This document shows positions 61,090-64,000 of a stretch of 64,000 nucleotides of DNA, piece by piece. How positions within the stretch are numbered: the stretch's first letter is position 1; the number at the start of each line of letters is the position of its first letter. The stretch comes from Clostridiales bacterium Firm_04. Lineage in GTDB: Bacteria > Bacillota > Clostridia > Oscillospirales > Ruminococcaceae. The stretch is taken from the NCBI GenBank assembly GCA_001603005.1, contig LVAJ01000027.1, positions 1 through 64,000 of the forward strand, written 5' to 3'. The translations under genes and the position numbers were made by a program. The notes below the pieces were generated by a model that had not been told where the DNA came from, ran no database searches, and saw only the letters and a list, made by a program, of their open reading frames with translations.

Positions 61090-62543
61090 AGAATCAGGAT
61101 TTGCTGGACGCGATCGGCGCCGTATCCGACAAGGCGGTCAGAAAATACGCGCTGCCGGATGATGCGGCACAGGTCGATTCCGATGCGGCGCCCGTCCGCG
61201 GCGCACGCATCGTGCAGCAGAAAAAGAAGCCGTTCCGCATTCGTAAGGGCACAGTTGCCGCAGCGATTGCGGTCTGCGTTGGACTGAATGCCGCATTGAT
61301 CTACGGCATCAGCAGAATGCGGCAGGACGACGGCATCGGCATTCCGGCGGCGGAATCGGCTTTGCAGAGTGCGGCGACACAGCAGGCTGCGGCAGAGCTG
61401 ACGGTCAACAGCGCGACGCCGACGACGCTGCACATGACCGTGACGAACCGCTCCGGTCAGGATCTCTATTTCGGCTATTCGCTCAGCGTGATGCAGGGGG
61501 CGCAGGAAGTGCTCACCATTGCGCAGCCGACGGAAACGCATTGGCTGACATACGCGGAAGACGGCGCGATCCAGCTGCAGCCGTCCTTGTCAGAGCCGCT
61601 CGACAAGCATATTCTTGCGCCGGAACAGACCTCGCCGGAGATCACAGTTTATCTGGTGCGGGAGCTGGATACGGAAGTGACGGATCTTGCAGAAGCAGTC
61701 AGACAGCGCAGCATGGAAGCAGGGGACTATACTTTGCGGGTGCCGGTTCGTTTCGGCGCGCCGGATGCAGAGGTCATCTATCTGGATCAGCCGTTCACCA
61801 TTGCCGCAGAGCAGCCTGTCGTGCAGCTGCCGGATTTCCGGAATGCACGGTACGAGAATGTCAGGGAGCAGCTTTCCGATCTGGATCTGTTCTATACCGC
61901 GGAGGAGATACCGGACGAGACTGTTCCGGCAGGCGCGGTCGTCCGCACGGAGCCGGAAGCCCCCGCAGAGCTGCATGCCGGCGATTTTGTCTGCGTGTAT
62001 GTCAGCACCGGCAGCGCACAGGAATTGCCGGATATCCCCGCGCCGAATTTTGTCAATCAGCATATCGAGCTTGCAAAGACGATGGCTGCAGCAATGGGGC
62101 TGGAGCTTGCGATCAACGTGACAGAGGTTCCGGCGGGCAGCAAAGAAGAAGGTCTTGTGCTGTCGCAGGATATTCCCGCGGGCGAACCGGTTCCTGCGGG
62201 TACGGTCATTACGCTGGAGGTTGCAGGATCCGGCGCTGAAAAGCAGAAACTCCGGCTCACATTCCAGATTCCTGCGGATATGGACGGCTTATATCATTTT
62301 GAGGTGCGGAATGATCAGGATCAGATGATTGAGAGCGGCGCATCTTTCAGACCGGAATACTTTGCGGGAAGTACGTCAGTAACAGTCGGCGGCAGCGAAC
62401 AGGAGCAGGAGGTCAGGGTATATCTTGTCAGAGAAGACACCGGAAAGAGCAGCCTCTACGGCACTTATCTGCTGCATTTTCCGGAACAGAGCATCGAAAC
62501 GATCTCAGAGAATGCCGAATCCGCATTCCAAAACGTGCAGTAA
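61086..62543 (+). CDS. Membrane partner of the ECF sigma factor with two PASTA domains
   Basis: 485 residues from ATG 61086 (GGAGGACTTGTT upstream; the track ORF is 81 codons too long). A short basic N-terminal cytoplasmic part (1-54), one membrane helix (55-74), an Ig-like domain (about 100-235), two PASTA-like repeats (about 236-305 and 307-380; DETVPAGAVVRTEPEAP, GLVLSQDIPAGEPVPAGT), and a second Ig-like domain (about 385-485). It probably acts as an anti-sigma factor that reads peptidoglycan, though no classic zinc anti-sigma motif is seen. Confidence 0.82.
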   Translation: MKNQDLLDAIGAVSDKAVRKYALPDDAAQVDSDAAPVRGARIVQQKKKPFRIRKGTVAAAIAVCVGLNAALIYGISRMRQDDGIGIPAAESALQSAATQQAAAELTVNSATPTTLHMTVTNRSGQDLYFGYSLSVMQGAQEVLTIAQPTETHWLTYAEDGAIQLQPSLSEPLDKHILAPEQTSPEITVYLVRELDTEVTDLAEAVRQRSMEAGDYTLRVPVRFGAPDAEVIYLDQPFTIAAEQPVVQLPDFRNARYENVREQLSDLDLFYTAEEIPDETVPAGAVVRTEPEAPAELHAGDFVCVYVSTGSAQELPDIPAPNFVNQHIELAKTMAAAMGLELAINVTEVPAGSKEEGLVLSQDIPAGEPVPAGTVITLEVAGSGAEKQKLRLTFQIPADMDGLYHFEVRNDQDQMIESGASFRPEYFAGSTSVTVGGSEQEQEVRVYLVREDTGKSSLYGTYLLHFPEQSIETISENAESAFQNVQ

Positions 62544-62550
62544 ACAGCAA

Positions 62551-62584
62551 AGCACCGCTCCCATGCAAGGGAACGGTGCTTTTT
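62551..62584. terminator. Bidirectional terminator
   Basis: AGCACCG-C-TCCC and GGGA-A-CGGTGCT around a short loop, then TTTTT on the plus strand. Confidence 0.85.
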
Positions 62585-62588
62585 CAGT

Positions 62589-63044
62589 TCAGATGCTCAT
62601 AATATAGATCTGGCACGGATTTGCCTCATCCCAGATCGGCAGCACTTCCAGCTCGCTGAATCCGAGGCTGAGATAGAACCGGTTTGTCGCGTCATAATCG
62701 GGGTACATGCCCATTTTGACGGTCTTGACCTGCATGAAGCGGAATCCTTCGTCCGCGGCGAACTGCTTTGCCGCATCAAACAGCGCGCGCCCGACGCCCT
62801 GTCGGTGATGCGATTTCAGTACGCCCATGACGGCGAGTTCCACGGTCGCATTTCCGGTCTGCTTGAGACAGAGAAACCCGACCGGTTCATTGCCGTCGAA
62901 TGCAGCAAAAAAGGGCTGCCCGACGCATTCGGCGATATACTGCTCCCGGCTGGATTCGACCTCGAACCATTCGGGGAGCGCTTCGAGGATCCGGCGGGTG
63001 ATCTGCTGTTTTTCCGCAGGCTCCTGCAATTGTCTGATCTGCAT
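62589..63044 (-). CDS. GNAT-family N-acetyltransferase
   Basis: 151 residues from ATG 63044 (AAAGGAGATCGAAC upstream). Acetyl-CoA loop VLKSHHRQGVGRALFDAA and the terminal YLSLGFSELEV are typical. Substrate unknown. Confidence 0.9.
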   Translation of the reverse strand: MQIRQLQEPAEKQQITRRILEALPEWFEVESSREQYIAECVGQPFFAAFDGNEPVGFLCLKQTGNATVELAVMGVLKSHHRQGVGRALFDAAKQFAADEGFRFMQVKTVKMGMYPDYDATNRFYLSLGFSELEVLPIWDEANPCQIYIMSI

Positions 63045-63080
63045 GTTCGATCTCCTTTGTATCAATATTGCGATCGGGAT

Positions 63081-63425
63081 TTATACCGGCACATCATTTC
63101 CGTTCCATTTGATTCCGGCAGCGTTTTCGCATTGCGCCGCCCAGATAATGAGCGCAGAAACAAACTTCGGCGTGATGATGTCCGGAACCGGAAACGGCAG
63201 AAGATAGCGGTTCCAGATCCCGTTTGTCTGTTGCTTTTGAAAGATATTGCCCTTGCTGATGACATAAGGCGTTTTCGTGTTCAGCGGGCAGGTGAGAATC
63301 AGCGCTTTATCCGGCGAAACAATATGCAGCAGAAAGTACGCGGATTCGTCGTCCGCTTTTATATACCAGAAATATTCCTGACCGGATACGGTGATTGTCC
63401 GTCTGCCTTTTCCGGATACGCCCAT
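63081..63425 (-). CDS. Small protein of unknown function
   Basis: 114 residues from ATG 63425 (AGAGGTGAAAAAC upstream; GTG 63434 possible). Beta-rich (YFWYIKADDESAYFLLHIVSPDKALILTCPLN). No membrane helix. Not recognised. Confidence 0.65.
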   Translation of the reverse strand: MGVSGKGRRTITVSGQEYFWYIKADDESAYFLLHIVSPDKALILTCPLNTKTPYVISKGNIFQKQQTNGIWNRYLLPFPVPDIITPKFVSALIIWAAQCENAAGIKWNGNDVPV

Positions 63426-63511
63426 GTTTTTCACCTCTGTAAACCTGTGTGCATAAAGCGAAGCGATCCTGCCGAAAATAAGGACAGAATCGCATCAAAG
63501 GGGGCATCGCA

Positions 63512-63922
63512 ATGCACAAACATGCCGGCGAATATGCCGCCGTATTTCTGTTCGGCTTTTTTCTGTATGCGATGCTGGAAATTGCCGGACGCGGGCGCAC
63601 GCACTGGACCATGGGGATCCTCGGCGGCACCGCGCTCGTGTATCTGTACAGTATGGAGCACCGTCTGCGCGAGCCGCTCTGGATGCGGGCGCTGCTCGGT
63701 GCCGGATTTGTGACGGCTTCGGAATTTGCCGCCGGTATCTTTGACAATCTGATCATGGGCTGGGCTGTCTGGGATTACTCCGACCGCGCCGGCAATCTGC
63801 TCGGACAGATCTGCCCGCTGTTTTCGGGGATCTGGTATCTGCTCTGTCTGTTCGGCTGCATGCTTTGCGCCGCGTTTTACCGGCAGTATCATCCGACGGT
63901 TAGCCCGCCTGCTCCGCGATAA
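63512..63922 (+). CDS. Small integral membrane protein, possibly ABC_trans_CmpB-like
   Basis: 136 residues with four hydrophobic segments. The WTMGILGGTALVYLYSMEHRL and AGIFDNLIMGWAVWDYSD regions recall the putative ABC-transporter type IV family. Weak call. Its 3' end overlaps the next minus-strand gene. Confidence 0.6.
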   Translation: MHKHAGEYAAVFLFGFFLYAMLEIAGRGRTHWTMGILGGTALVYLYSMEHRLREPLWMRALLGAGFVTASEFAAGIFDNLIMGWAVWDYSDRAGNLLGQICPLFSGIWYLLCLFGCMLCAAFYRQYHPTVSPPAPR

Positions 63923-64000
63923 GCCCCTGAATGTATTCGGTCAGCTCGCAAGCCATTTCGCATTGCTCCGGAATCCGCGGATGTCCGGGCGTTGCCATGC
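63900..64000 (-). CDS. C-terminal fragment of a minus-strand gene cut by the window edge
   Basis: Open on the minus strand from the edge to TAA 63900-63902 (...CELTEYIQGLIAEQAG). It overlaps the end of the membrane-protein gene by 23 bp. A Met lies near the edge, so the visible part may be most of a tiny ORF or the tail of a larger gene. Confidence 0.4.
   Translation of the reverse strand, partial: MATPGHPRIPEQCEMACELTEYIQGLIAEQAG

Overview
The window looks like a chromosomal segment of a cellulosome-forming Ruminococcus-type Clostridia (Oscillospiraceae). The evidence is four secreted carbohydrate-active proteins with dockerin-like calcium-binding repeats, Thr-rich linkers, Firmicutes gene orders (rplU-prp-rpmA-obg-mrnC-yebC; ffs-dnaX-ybaB-recR), an L27 with the Firmicutes N-terminal extension beside its Prp protease, a ThiT gene under a TPP riboswitch, and many sigma-A promoters of the TTGACA-N17-TATAAT type. 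Gene assignments come from reading motifs in the translations; no database search was run.

Layout. 1-10 kb is an accessory defence block on the minus strand: a type I restriction-modification operon (hsdR, hsdS, hsdM) with a HEPN-like gene, a nucleotidyl-cyclase-fold gene and an OLD-type ATPase/TOPRIM gene interleaved, preceded by a separate Fic gene. Two tRNA-Ser genes bound it on the right. 11-25 kb is mainly housekeeping: DegV, YebC, mini-RNase III, Obg, L27, Prp, L21, a GH26 mannanase-like enzyme, a methyltransferase, RpiB, TsaB, TsaE, a SpoU methyltransferase, ThiT, a small heat-shock protein with a CIRCE-like operator, and a flippase-like membrane protein. 25-35 kb is a polysaccharide utilisation region: a GH97 enzyme, a tandem-GH43 enzyme with an internal dockerin segment, and a CE3-like esterase with a duplicated unknown domain. 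35-38 kb holds an FHA/RodA-FtsW/PBP elongation-type module. 38-43 kb contains about 1 kb of non-coding DNA and an ABC-2 exporter with an S41 protease.

43-47 kb is a complete preQ1 synthesis operon (queD, queE, GT2, folE, queC, a 71-aa ORF, queF) behind a leader with a terminator and a complementary upstream segment. 49-56 kb is a long operon (TPR protein, dnaX, ybaB, recR, HAD phosphatase, unknown gene, amidohydrolase, dus) preceded by the SRP RNA. 57-60 kb has a divergent pair: an AT-rich secreted protein of unknown function, and a regulator fusing a LacI-type sensor to a LytTR DNA-binding domain. Between them lie three forward and three inverted copies of GCGACGAAA, spaced near two helical turns. 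60-62.5 kb is an ECF sigma factor with a membrane partner carrying PASTA domains. The end holds a GNAT acetyltransferase and small unknown genes.

Strongest candidates for undescribed biology: the divergent secreted protein/LacI-LytTR pair with its phased repeats; the type I RM operon with interleaved HEPN and cyclase-fold genes; the ECF sigma/PASTA pair; the que-operon leader; and an interspersed repeat that carries a full sigma-A promoter plus a palindrome.
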